NCBI GenBank assembly: GCA_018241725.1
Contig: JAFEDI010000067.1
Location: 62,001 to 126,000, forward strand
DNA length: 64,000 nucleotides
From: Pseudomonadota bacterium
GTDB lineage: Bacteria > Pseudomonadota > Gammaproteobacteria > Burkholderiales > Rhodocyclaceae
Direction: 5' to 3'
Shown: piece by piece, positions 30,652 through 38,768 of the stretch
How the letters are laid out: each line of letters starts with the position of its first letter
How positions within the stretch are numbered: the first letter of the stretch is position 1
The notes under the pieces: model-generated
What the model was told of the DNA's origin: nothing
The model's database searches: none
Seen by the model: only the letters and a program-made list of their open reading frames with translations
Position numbers and translations under genes: made by a program

Positions 30652-32286
30652 ATGCTGTCGCAACCGGACCACATGGTCCGCCATTTCCGGGACGTGCTCG
30701 TCTGGCCGGTGCAGATCAAGCCGGGCTTCACGGGGGAGAACGTAACCCGCATCCACGAACGGATCACCGGCAGCGGCCACTGGACGCCGGTGGACGACGA
30801 ATTCACCACCGATCCGGCCGATTTCCAGGAGCGTCATTACAAGGAGTTCGTGGCCTTCCTGCCCTACGTCCAGCGCTTCCTGTACGGAGACGGGCGCTCG
30901 GCGACCAGCGACGGTCCACCCAGCCGCGCAGCGCCGATGGCGGTGTACCGGCGTACCGACGTGACCGGGCTGAAGGTGACCCTACGGCCGGGCGACGCGC
31001 CCATCTCGCTACGCATCGCCCATGTGGACCTCTACCTCTTCCTCGATCTCGACGTGGCGGTACTCAACGTGGAAGTAGCCGCCGACGACCTGCCGCTGGC
31101 CACCGCGCTGGAATTGCTGTACCGCTTCGGGCGCGCCTACCCGACCGGCTGGGACGCCAGCGGCCAGGGCGTGCACAACGTCCACCGCACCGAGCTCCTC
31201 GACCGGGACGGCCGCGTGCTCGCCACCTCCGATTCAGAGAAACGGGAACGCTACCTGCACTTCGTCTGCGAACACCGCACGCCCTGCGTGGGCGCCCTGT
31301 GGGCCTGGCTGCTGCGCCCACTGGTGCAGGACGCCGAGCGCGGTGACGGCGATCTGAGCTACCGGCTGCTCGAGTACTACCGCATGCCGATGATGGCCTA
31401 CCTGGCCCTCGACGAGCCGCGCCGCCTGAGCCGGGAGGACTTCATCCGCATCGGCTTCGTCGCCAACCTGCCGTCCCGCGACCCGGTACCGGCCAAAGAC
31501 CCGGCGGTGATCCGCTTCGAGCGCCTGCACTGCGAGGACCGCTTCTGGACCGACTCCGACGACGGCCCCAACAGCCGCTTCATCTGCACCGGCAACGCGC
31601 TGGTGCTGGTGGGCGAAGCCGGCTCCGACTACTTCCGCGATCCCGAGCACGGTTTCCTGGCGCGCTTTCGCCACCAGTACTTCCTGGTCTTCCTAATCGC
31701 CCACTTCCATCGTGCGGCTCTGCTGTCCTTTTCCGACGGCCTGGCCGGCGCTGTCAATGAGCTGGACATCCGCGACAACGAATCCGTGCGCCGCTTCAAG
31801 CGCCGCATCCGTCAGTCCTTCGAGGCTTTCCTGCGCTTCACTCACCGCTACTGGTTCCATGAGGTTTCCGAGCAGGGGCTTGTGCAGGCCCTGTTCCAGC
31901 GCACCACGCGCCTGCTGCGCAACGACGAGCTGTTCGGCCACGTAAAGGACCAGATGCGCGAGATGAGCGCCTACCTCGACAGCGACAGCCAGCGCCGCCA
32001 GTCCGGCACCGTGCTGCGCCTGACCGTGGTGACCATCTTCGGCCTGATCGCGACGGTGGTCACCGGCTACTTCGGCATGAATTTGTTCAACTTCCCTGAG
32101 GTGCCAGGTACCTACAAACTGGTCCAGCTGGGGCTGGTGAGCGCCAGCACGCTGACCCTGGTGCTGTTCGCGGTGGCCCGCTCCAAGCGTTTGTCTGACT
32201 TCCTGGAGGCGCTGTCCGACGAGCGCCTTCCCCGCCAGGCCAAATGGACCGCCCTCGGCCGCGTCTTCAATCGAACGGAACCCTAG
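30652..32286 (+). CDS. CorA/GMN-family-like membrane protein within kdp operon
   Basis: A 544-aa protein whose C-terminal end has the two-TM CorA arrangement. TM1 (TVVTIFGLIATVVTGYF) runs directly into GMN (residues GYFGMNLF), then TM2 (LVQLGLVSASTLTLVLFAVA). The GMN motif is the signature of CorA Mg2+/divalent cation channels. The large cytoplasmic N-terminal part is longer than in classic CorA (about 320-370 aa) and unlike it in sequence, so this is a divergent branch. AAGGAG upstream supports the start at 30652. The stop is 2 bp from kdpD. A cation channel or sensor role linked to K+ homeostasis is inferred. Confidence 0.8.
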   Translation: MLSQPDHMVRHFRDVLVWPVQIKPGFTGENVTRIHERITGSGHWTPVDDEFTTDPADFQERHYKEFVAFLPYVQRFLYGDGRSATSDGPPSRAAPMAVYRRTDVTGLKVTLRPGDAPISLRIAHVDLYLFLDLDVAVLNVEVAADDLPLATALELLYRFGRAYPTGWDASGQGVHNVHRTELLDRDGRVLATSDSEKRERYLHFVCEHRTPCVGALWAWLLRPLVQDAERGDGDLSYRLLEYYRMPMMAYLALDEPRRLSREDFIRIGFVANLPSRDPVPAKDPAVIRFERLHCEDRFWTDSDDGPNSRFICTGNALVLVGEAGSDYFRDPEHGFLARFRHQYFLVFLIAHFHRAALLSFSDGLAGAVNELDIRDNESVRRFKRRIRQSFEAFLRFTHRYWFHEVSEQGLVQALFQRTTRLLRNDELFGHVKDQMREMSAYLDSDSQRRQSGTVLRLTVVTIFGLIATVVTGYFGMNLFNFPEVPGTYKLVQLGLVSASTLTLVLFAVARSKRLSDFLEALSDERLPRQAKWTALGRVFNRTEP

Positions 32287-32288
32287 CC

Positions 32289-35003
32289 ATGCCTGCCCCC
32301 GATGCCCCCACCAACCGCCCGGACCCGGACGCCCTGCTGGCCCGCCTGCAGGCCGACGAGGCCCGCGCCCGGCGGGGCCGCCTGAAGATATTCTTCGGCG
32401 CCAGCGCCGGGGTCGGCAAGACTTACGCGATGCTGGCCGCCGCACGCCAGCAGCTCATCCAGGACGTCGACGTGGTGATCGGCGTCGTCGAGACCCATGG
32501 ACGCATGGAAACCGAGGCGATGGCCGACGGCATCGCCCGCATTCCGCCTCGCCAGATTCCCTACCGGGAGCGGGTGCTGCCCGAGTTCGATCTGGACCGG
32601 GCGCTGGAGCGCAAGCCCGGCCTGATCCTGGTGGATGAACTGGCCCACGCCAACGTGGCCGGCTCCCGCCATCCCAAGCGCTGGCAGGACGTGGAGGAGC
32701 TGCTGGCGGCCGGTATCGACGTGTATTCGACGGTGAACGTCCAGCACCTGGAAAGCCTCAACGACGTGGTCAGCGGCATCACTGGAATCCGCGTATGGGA
32801 GACAGTGCCGGACCGGATCTTCGACGTGGCCGACGAGGTCGTGCTGGTGGACCTGCCGCCGGACGAACTGCTGCAGCGCCTGCGGGAAGGCAAGGTGTAT
32901 CTGCCCAACCAGGCGGAACGGGCGATCCGCAACTTCTTCCGCAAGGGCAACCTGCTGGCGCTGCGCGAACTGGCCCTGCGCCGCACCGCCGACCGGGTGG
33001 ACGAGGACGTCCAGCAGTACCGCCGCGACAAGTTCGTATCGCCGGTCTGGCAGACCCAGGACGCCCTGCTCGCCTGCATCGGTCCGGAAGCTGGCAGCGA
33101 GAAGATCGTGCGCAGCGCAGCCCGCCTCGCCGGGCGCCTCGAAGCCCCGTGGCATGCGGTATACATCGAAACGCCAGAGCGCCAGCGCCTGCCCGACGCC
33201 ACCCGTGACCGGACACTGAAGACCCTGAGACTGGCCCAGGACCTCGGCGCCACCACGGCCACCCTCGCCGGTGCCCAAGTGGAAACGGAAGCCGTGCGCT
33301 ATGCCCGCACCCACAACCTCTCCCGCCTGATGGTCGGCCAGGGCGCGCCACGACGCTGGCGCTTCTGGGAGCACGGCATCGCCGAGCGCATCGGCCGCCT
33401 CGCCCCGGACCTGGACGTGATCCAGGTGGCCCGTGCCGGGCACACGCCTCCAGAGACCGGGCGCCCCACCGCAGAAGGGGGTGCGGAAGCTACCGTCGCC
33501 TGGCGTGCCTACGCACTGAGTGCCGCAACCTGCGGCCTCGCCGGCCTCATCGCGATGCCGCTCCATGCCCTGGTGGACCTGGCCAACATCGTGATGGTCT
33601 TCCTTCTGGCGGTGGTGCTGGTCGCCGTCCGCCTCGGGCGCGGACCGGCTGTGCTGGCGTCTTTCCTGAGCGTGGCGATCTTCGACTTCTTCTTCGTCCC
33701 GCCGCGCCTGTCCTTCGCGGTCAGCGACGTCCAGTACCTGATGACCTTCGCCGTGATGCTGGTGGTCGGCCTGGTGATCGGCCAGCTCACCGCCGGCTAC
33801 AAGCATCAGGCCCACGTGGCCGGCAGCCGCGAGAACCGCATGCGGGCCCTCTACGAGATGTCCCGCGACCTGTCCGGCGCGCTGCTGCCGGAACAAATCG
33901 CCGAGATCGGCGAGCGCTTCCTGGTGGCCGAAATGAACGCCCGCGCCGCCTTCCTCCTCGCCGACGAAGAAGACCGCCTGGCGGCGCCTATGTTCGCGTC
34001 GGCCGGCCTGCCGGAGATCGACCCCGGCGTCGCCCAGTGGGCCTTCGACCATGCGGAAGCGGCCGGCCAAGGCACCGACACATTGCCCGCCAGCCCTTTG
34101 CTCTACCTGCCCCTCAAGGCACCGATGCGCCTGCGTGGCGTGTTGGCCCTTGAACTACGCGATCCGGGCCGCCTTCTGGAGCCCGAGCAGCGTCGCCTGC
34201 TGGACACCTTCGCGTCCCTCATCGCCATCGCGCTGGAGCGTGTTCATTATGTGGATGTCGCCCAACACACCACCGTTCAGATGGAATCCGAAAGGTTGCG
34301 CAACTCCCTGCTGTCGGCCATCTCCCACGACCTGCGCACCCCACTCAGCGTGCTGATCGGCCTGGCCGACTCCATGTTCCTGACCCAGCCGCCACCCACC
34401 GCAGCCCAGGCCGACATCTCCCGCCAGCTGCGCGAGCAGGCGCTACGCATCAACGCCCAGGTGGACAACCTCCTCGACATGGCCCGCCTGCAGGCCGGCC
34501 GCATCCAGCTCAACCGCCAGTGGCAGCCACTCGAGGAAGTCGTCGGCAGCGCCGTCAAGACCCTGCGTCCGATCCTCGCCGGGCACCAAGTCCGGGTCGA
34601 CCTGGACAATGATCTGCCCCTTGTGGAAGTGGACTCCGTACTCATGCAACGGGTGTTCTGCAACCTGCTCGAGAACGCCGCCAAATACACGCCGGCCGGC
34701 AGCCAGATCTGGATCCGTGCCCACAAGACGGCGCAACAGACGGAAATCCGCGTCGAAGACGACGGCCCCGGCCTGCCCGCCGGGCGCGAGGAAAGCCTCT
34801 TCAAGAAATTCGAACGCGGCGAACAGGAAGGCAGCACGCCGGGCGTCGGCCTCGGCCTGGCGATCTGCCGGGCCATCGTCGATGCCCACGGCGGCAGCAT
34901 GTACGCTCGCCCGGGCAGCCAGGGGGGCGCCTGCTTCGTGATCACACTACCCGCCGGCACGCCGCCGATCCTCGTCGAGGACGAGGACGACTGCGCCCAA
35001 TGA
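32289..35003 (+). CDS. kdpD: Potassium sensor histidine kinase
   Basis: A 904-aa sensor kinase for K+ limitation. The N-terminal KdpD domain has a P-loop GASAGVGKTY (residues 37-46) and VDELAHANVAGSRHPKRW. A USP-like domain follows (about 240-380), then four TM helices of the DUF4118 type (about 400-500), a GAF-like domain, HisKA with the phosphorylated His in SHDLRTPLS (H680), and the HATPase domain (N, G1 and G2 boxes: NLLENAAKYTPAG; VEDDGPGLP; GVGLGLAI). The gene is 2 bp after the CorA-like gene and 21 bp before kdpE. The EIIA-like gene upstream may act on it. Confidence 0.95.
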   Translation: MPAPDAPTNRPDPDALLARLQADEARARRGRLKIFFGASAGVGKTYAMLAAARQQLIQDVDVVIGVVETHGRMETEAMADGIARIPPRQIPYRERVLPEFDLDRALERKPGLILVDELAHANVAGSRHPKRWQDVEELLAAGIDVYSTVNVQHLESLNDVVSGITGIRVWETVPDRIFDVADEVVLVDLPPDELLQRLREGKVYLPNQAERAIRNFFRKGNLLALRELALRRTADRVDEDVQQYRRDKFVSPVWQTQDALLACIGPEAGSEKIVRSAARLAGRLEAPWHAVYIETPERQRLPDATRDRTLKTLRLAQDLGATTATLAGAQVETEAVRYARTHNLSRLMVGQGAPRRWRFWEHGIAERIGRLAPDLDVIQVARAGHTPPETGRPTAEGGAEATVAWRAYALSAATCGLAGLIAMPLHALVDLANIVMVFLLAVVLVAVRLGRGPAVLASFLSVAIFDFFFVPPRLSFAVSDVQYLMTFAVMLVVGLVIGQLTAGYKHQAHVAGSRENRMRALYEMSRDLSGALLPEQIAEIGERFLVAEMNARAAFLLADEEDRLAAPMFASAGLPEIDPGVAQWAFDHAEAAGQGTDTLPASPLLYLPLKAPMRLRGVLALELRDPGRLLEPEQRRLLDTFASLIAIALERVHYVDVAQHTTVQMESERLRNSLLSAISHDLRTPLSVLIGLADSMFLTQPPPTAAQADISRQLREQALRINAQVDNLLDMARLQAGRIQLNRQWQPLEEVVGSAVKTLRPILAGHQVRVDLDNDLPLVEVDSVLMQRVFCNLLENAAKYTPAGSQIWIRAHKTAQQTEIRVEDDGPGLPAGREESLFKKFERGEQEGSTPGVGLGLAICRAIVDAHGGSMYARPGSQGGACFVITLPAGTPPILVEDEDDCAQ

Positions 35004-35024
35004 GGCATCGAAAGGAAGACCGCC

Positions 35025-35738
35025 ATGCCCGAACCGAGCCCCCGCGTCATCGTCGTCGAAGACGAAGCCCAGCTGCGCCGCTTCGTGCGCCTGGCCCTGG
35101 AAACCGAAGGCTGCGAAGTCCATGAGGCCGACGGCGTCAAGCGCGGCCTCATCGAAGCCGGCACCCGCAAGCCGGACCTGCTGATCCTTGACCTGGGCCT
35201 GCCGGACGGGGACGGCATCGAGCTGATCCGCGAACTGCGCACCTGGTCGGAGATACCGATCGTCGTACTGTCGGCCCGGACCGCCGAGACCGAGAAGGTC
35301 GCCGCCCTCGACGCCGGTGCCGACGACTACCTGACCAAGCCCTTCGGCGCCGCCGAACTGCTGGCCCGCGTACGCGCCCATCTGCGGCGACGCTACAAGT
35401 CTGGCAGCACCGGGCAGAGCCAGGTGAGCTTCGGAAGGGTCAAGGTCGACCTGGGCAAGCGCCTCGTCGAGAAGAACGGCGTTCCGGTGCACCTGACCCC
35501 GATCGAGTTCCGCCTGCTCGCCTACGTGGTGTCCAACCCGGACTGCGTGCTGACCCACAGGCAACTGCTGAAAGCCGTATGGGGCCCGTCCCATACGGAG
35601 GACGCCCACTATGTACGAGTCTATATGGGACATCTGCGCAAGAAGATCGAAGACGACCCCACCGACCCGGACCACATCGTCACCGAACCGGGGGTCGGTT
35701 ATCGCTTCGTCGTGGAGGCTCCTGCCCGCGATACTTAG
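35025..35738 (+). CDS. kdpE: KdpE response regulator
   Basis: A 237-aa OmpR-type regulator. The receiver domain has acidic residues in VVEDEAQ, phosphoacceptor D56 in LLILDLGLPDGDG, and conserved K105 in DYLTKPFG. The winged-helix output domain is seen in HLTPIEFRLLAYVVSNPDCVLTHRQLLKAVWGP and HYVRVYMGHLRKKIEDDP. It activates kdp in other bacteria. It ends the operon. Confidence 0.95.
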   Translation: MPEPSPRVIVVEDEAQLRRFVRLALETEGCEVHEADGVKRGLIEAGTRKPDLLILDLGLPDGDGIELIRELRTWSEIPIVVLSARTAETEKVAALDAGADDYLTKPFGAAELLARVRAHLRRRYKSGSTGQSQVSFGRVKVDLGKRLVEKNGVPVHLTPIEFRLLAYVVSNPDCVLTHRQLLKAVWGPSHTEDAHYVRVYMGHLRKKIEDDPTDPDHIVTEPGVGYRFVVEAPARDT

Positions 35739-35797
35739 TCTGCCGACAGACCGCCAAGCACATGGCCAGTAGTGAGATGGACGATGCCGTCTATTTA

Positions 35798-35835
35798 TAC
35801 CCGGATTTTATTTACAACTTATTTTAACCCGGGTA
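35798..35835. promoter_or_regulatory. AT-rich promoter region with inverted TACCCGG repeat
   Basis: TACCCGG (35798-35804) and CCGGGTA (35829-35835) are inverted copies separated by 24 bases of AT-rich sequence, immediately upstream of the DUF2239 gene. The layout suggests an operator pair around a promoter. No regulator is identified. Confidence 0.4.
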
Positions 35836-35869
35836 ATATTTAGAGCAGATCAACTCATCTGGCCCGACC

Positions 35870-36466
35870 ATGTCCTCATCAAGCCCCACGACCTACACCA
35901 CCTTCAACGGCCCGCGACGCATCGCCGGTGGCAGCCTTCAGGACAACGCCCTGGCAGCGAAGCGGGCGCTTGAAGCTGCCACGAGCGGCGCCGTACTTAC
36001 CTTCGATGACAGCACCGGCCGCCTGGTGGATATCGACTTCCGCGGCAGCGACGCCGACATGCTGGCCCGCCTGACGCAGAGCACCCCCCCCGCCGCGACT
36101 GAGGCCGAACCGGCCACCGAAGCCCGTAGCCGTGGCCGGCCGCGGCTGGGCGTCGTCGCCCGCGAGGTGACGCTGCTGCCCCGTCACTGGGATTGGCTCA
36201 CGTCCCAGCCTGGCGGTGCGTCGGTCACCCTGCGCAAGCTGGTGGACGAAGCGCGTCGGGCCAGTGCCGGACAGGACGGCCGTCGTCAGGCTCAGGAACG
36301 CGCCTACCACTTCATGTCCGCGCTGGCCGGCGACCTGCCCGGTTTCGAGGAGGCATCCCGTGCTCTGTTCGCGGACGATCAGCCGGCCTTCCTGCAGCGT
36401 ACCGAGGCGTGGCCGGCGGATCTGCGCGACCACGCCCGCCGCCTGGCCTTTGGCGAGGCGGCCTGA
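35870..36466 (+). CDS. DUF2239 family protein
   Basis: A 198-aa protein with the DUF2239 pattern: TTFNGPRRIAGGSL near the N-terminus, then FDDSTGRLVDIDFRGS, then RGRPRLGVVAREVTLLPRHWDWLTSQPGGASVTLRKLVDEAR. The last stretch looks like a helical dimerisation or DNA/ligand-binding segment. The family is uncharacterised. It is separated from kdpE by 131 bp that carry an inverted repeat and from the aldo/keto reductase by 211 bp, so it is probably a single-gene transcript. Confidence 0.85.
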   Translation: MSSSSPTTYTTFNGPRRIAGGSLQDNALAAKRALEAATSGAVLTFDDSTGRLVDIDFRGSDADMLARLTQSTPPAATEAEPATEARSRGRPRLGVVAREVTLLPRHWDWLTSQPGGASVTLRKLVDEARRASAGQDGRRQAQERAYHFMSALAGDLPGFEEASRALFADDQPAFLQRTEAWPADLRDHARRLAFGEAA

Positions 36467-36677
36467 ACACGGCCGGCAAGCCCGTCGACCATCGGATGGC
36501 CGGATGACATATCCGGCCGTGTTTCGACCATTCAAGGAACATCGGCGGGCGAACGTGCTCCAATGCGGAGCCACGCGCTGGAACCCTCCCCAGCACGCGG
36601 CTCCGCATGATCACCGCCGCGCAGCCCAGGGCGATCCGTTCCTCAAAACGACTAACAAGACACACCAGGAATCCTTC

Positions 36678-37517
36678 ATGACACAGCAGACCACCCTTGC
36701 CCCGACCATCAATCTCGCCAATGGCGTCGCCATGCCTTTGCTCGGCCTCGGCACCTGGCCGATGAACGACCAGGAAGCCGCCCACACCGTCGCCGAAGCC
36801 ATCGGCCTGGGCTACCGGCTGATCGACACCGCGGAGAACTACGGCAACGAGACCGGCGTAGGAGAAGGCATCCGGCGCTCGGGCGTCCCCCGCGACGAGA
36901 TCTTCCTCACCACCAAGTTCAATCGCCAATGGCACAGCGTCGCCGGCGCACGGGAAGCCTGCGAAGCCAGCCTGAAACGGCTGGGCGTCGACTACATCGA
37001 CCTGCTGCTGATCCACTGGCCGAACCCGGACCAGGATCGCTACTTGGACGCATTCCATGGTCTGGTCAAGCTGCTGGAGGCCGGCCTGGTCCGCGCCATC
37101 GGCACGTCCAACTTCAAGCCGGACCACCTGCAGCGCCTCTTCGACGCCGGCCTGGTACCCCACCACAACCAGATCCAGCTCGACCCCTATCACCACCGCG
37201 ACGACCTGCTGGCCATCCATAAGGAACGCGGCATCACCACCGGCGCGTGGCGCCCCCTCGGCTGCGGCAACGAGATGCTGACCGATCCCGTGATCACCGC
37301 CATCGCCGAAGCCCATGGCCGCACTACCGCCCAGATCGTCCTGCGCTGGATCGTCCAGCAGGGCATCGTGACGACGCCCAAGTCCGCCAACCCGGCCCGG
37401 CTGGCCCAGAACCTCGCGCTGTTCGACTTCACACTATCGGACGCCGAGATGGCTGCCCTCGATACCCTGGACCGCCCCGACCCGACAATGCTGAACGCCG
37501 ACGTCTTCGGGCACTGA
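36678..37517 (+). CDS. Aldo/keto reductase
   Basis: A 279-aa NADPH-dependent reductase of the AKR superfamily (DkgA-like). The catalytic tetrad is visible: D in RLIDTAENYGNE, Y in the same motif, K in FLTTKFNR and H in LLLIHWPN. C-terminal TTPKSANPARLAQNLALFDF is the cofactor-binding motif. The start at 36678 gives MTQQTTLAPTINLANG; upstream in-frame codons are not conserved-looking. Substrate is unknown, probably small aldehydes. Confidence 0.9.
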   Translation: MTQQTTLAPTINLANGVAMPLLGLGTWPMNDQEAAHTVAEAIGLGYRLIDTAENYGNETGVGEGIRRSGVPRDEIFLTTKFNRQWHSVAGAREACEASLKRLGVDYIDLLLIHWPNPDQDRYLDAFHGLVKLLEAGLVRAIGTSNFKPDHLQRLFDAGLVPHHNQIQLDPYHHRDDLLAIHKERGITTGAWRPLGCGNEMLTDPVITAIAEAHGRTTAQIVLRWIVQQGIVTTPKSANPARLAQNLALFDFTLSDAEMAALDTLDRPDPTMLNADVFGH

Positions 37518-37594
37518 AACCCGGGGGCTGCGGCCTCCGCGCTGCCCAGGAACACCCCTGTGCCCGGTCACTGGGCGCAGCAGCCGGAAAGCTG

Positions 37595-37628
37595 CTAATA
37601 TATGAAACAGCTACAAATCATATATTAG
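37595..37628. promoter_or_regulatory. Perfect 11-bp inverted repeat upstream of parD-like/map
   Basis: CTAATATATGA and TCATATATTAG are perfect inverted copies separated by 12 bp, 12 bp upstream of the ParD-like start. The AT-rich palindrome in GC-rich DNA is a strong operator candidate for an autoregulating ParD/RHH-type protein. Confidence 0.7.
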
Positions 37629-37639
37629 AGATCCGCACC

Positions 37640-37867
37640 ATGGGCATCGTCAAAATTTCCGAGCAGATGCACGAGAACCTGCGCCTGACGAGCGGCGCGC
37701 TGAGCCGCTCCATCAACGCGCAGGCCGAGCACTGGCTCCGTGTCGGCATGCTGGCCGAACTGAACCCCAACCTGCACTACGGCGAGATCTGCCAGTTGCT
37801 GATCCAGGCCGAGCAGCAAACTGCCGACGCAAACGGCTTGTCCGCCGAAACGGGAGTCGCCGCATGA
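37640..37867 (+). CDS. ParD-like antitoxin-type protein
   Basis: A 75-aa protein beginning MGIVKISEQMHENLRLTSG, matching the ParD-like family (ribbon-helix-helix fold with an N-terminal strand and SRSINAQAEHWLRVGML helix). No toxin gene is next to it. Instead the stop overlaps the start of map by ATGA. ParD-like proteins without partner toxins are often found beside map. It probably represses its own promoter through the palindrome at 37595-37628 and thereby affects map. Confidence 0.8.
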   Translation: MGIVKISEQMHENLRLTSGALSRSINAQAEHWLRVGMLAELNPNLHYGEICQLLIQAEQQTADANGLSAETGVAA

Positions 37868-38670
37868 GAGCCCTGAAACAAGTCCCCATCCGCACCAAGG
37901 AAGAAATCGCGCTGGCCCGGCACGCCGGTGGTCTGGCTGCCGACGTGTTGCGGATGATCGGCGAATACGTCAAACCCGGCGTCAGCACCGACGAACTCGA
38001 TCAGCGCTGCCACGACTACATCGTCAATGAGCTCAAGGCCATCCCGGCCAACGTCGGCTACCACGGCTACCCGAAGACGGTCTGCGCGTCGGTCAACCAC
38101 GTGATCTGCCACGGCATCCCGTCGGACAAGAAGCTGAAGAACGGCGACATCGTCAACATCGACGTGGCTGTGATCAAGGACGGCTGGTTCGGCGACACCA
38201 GCCGCATGTACTACGTCGGCGAGCCCGGCATCCTCGCGCGGCGGCTGGTCCGCACCACCTACGAGGCGATGGTGGCCGGCATCCACCAGGTGCGCCCCGG
38301 CGCCACGCTGGGCGACGTCGGCCACGCGATCCAGAGCGTCGCCCACCGGGAAGGCTTCAGCGTCGTACGTGAGTACTGCGGCCACGGCATCGGCGACATC
38401 TATCACGACGAGCCGCAGGTGCTGCACTACGGCCGTCCGGGCGAGGGCCTGCGCCTGGAACCCGGCATGGTGTTCACCATCGAACCCATGATCAACGCCG
38501 GCCGCGCCGCCACGCGCCAGTTGCCCGACGGCTGGACGGTGGTCACCAAGGACCGCTCCCTGTCGGCCCAGTGGGAACATATGGTGGCCGTCACCGATAC
38601 GGGCTTTGAAGTGCTGACCCCGTGGCCGGATGGTTACGGGGACTACCCGGCGATCCTGCCGCCGGCCTGA
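37864..38670 (+). CDS. map: Methionine aminopeptidase type I
   Basis: A 268-aa metalloenzyme that removes the initiator methionine from new proteins. Metal ligands sit in VNIDVAVIKDGWFGDTSRMY (two Asp), EYCGHGIGDIYHDEP (His), FTIEPMIN (Glu) and QWEHMVAVT (Glu). Length is typical. It is translationally coupled (ATGA) to the ParD-like gene. Most bacteria keep the essential map beside rpsB, so this may be a second, regulated copy. Confidence 0.93.
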   Translation: MRALKQVPIRTKEEIALARHAGGLAADVLRMIGEYVKPGVSTDELDQRCHDYIVNELKAIPANVGYHGYPKTVCASVNHVICHGIPSDKKLKNGDIVNIDVAVIKDGWFGDTSRMYYVGEPGILARRLVRTTYEAMVAGIHQVRPGATLGDVGHAIQSVAHREGFSVVREYCGHGIGDIYHDEPQVLHYGRPGEGLRLEPGMVFTIEPMINAGRAATRQLPDGWTVVTKDRSLSAQWEHMVAVTDTGFEVLTPWPDGYGDYPAILPPA

Positions 38671-38693
38671 GCACGTAGACAAGCGCGCAGAAA

Positions 38694-38720
38694 AAGGCCG
38701 GAGCTTATGGCTCCGGCCTT
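38694..38720 (+). terminator. Hairpin after map
   Basis: AAGGCCGGAGC and GCTCCGGCCTT are complementary around a 5-nt loop; preceded by an A run and followed by a weak T stretch. It can serve map on the plus strand and may act in reverse. Confidence 0.75.
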
Positions 38721-38733
38721 GATCGGTCTGCTC

Positions 38734-38763
38734 AAACGGCCGCCGGAAGCCCGGCGGCCGTTT
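38734..38763. terminator. Hairpin at the ahpF 3' end
   Basis: AAACGGCCGCCGG and CCGGCGGCCGTTT are perfect inverted copies around AAGC. They lie between the converging map and ahpF genes and end with T on either strand, so the hairpin fits ahpF termination. Confidence 0.75.
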
Positions 38764-38768
38764 CATCT

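Noticed and set aside
38694-38763. Two adjacent hairpins considered as an inserted repeat element (REP-like)
   Set aside because: They lie between converging map and ahpF and are best explained as two terminators; no further copies were seen in the window.
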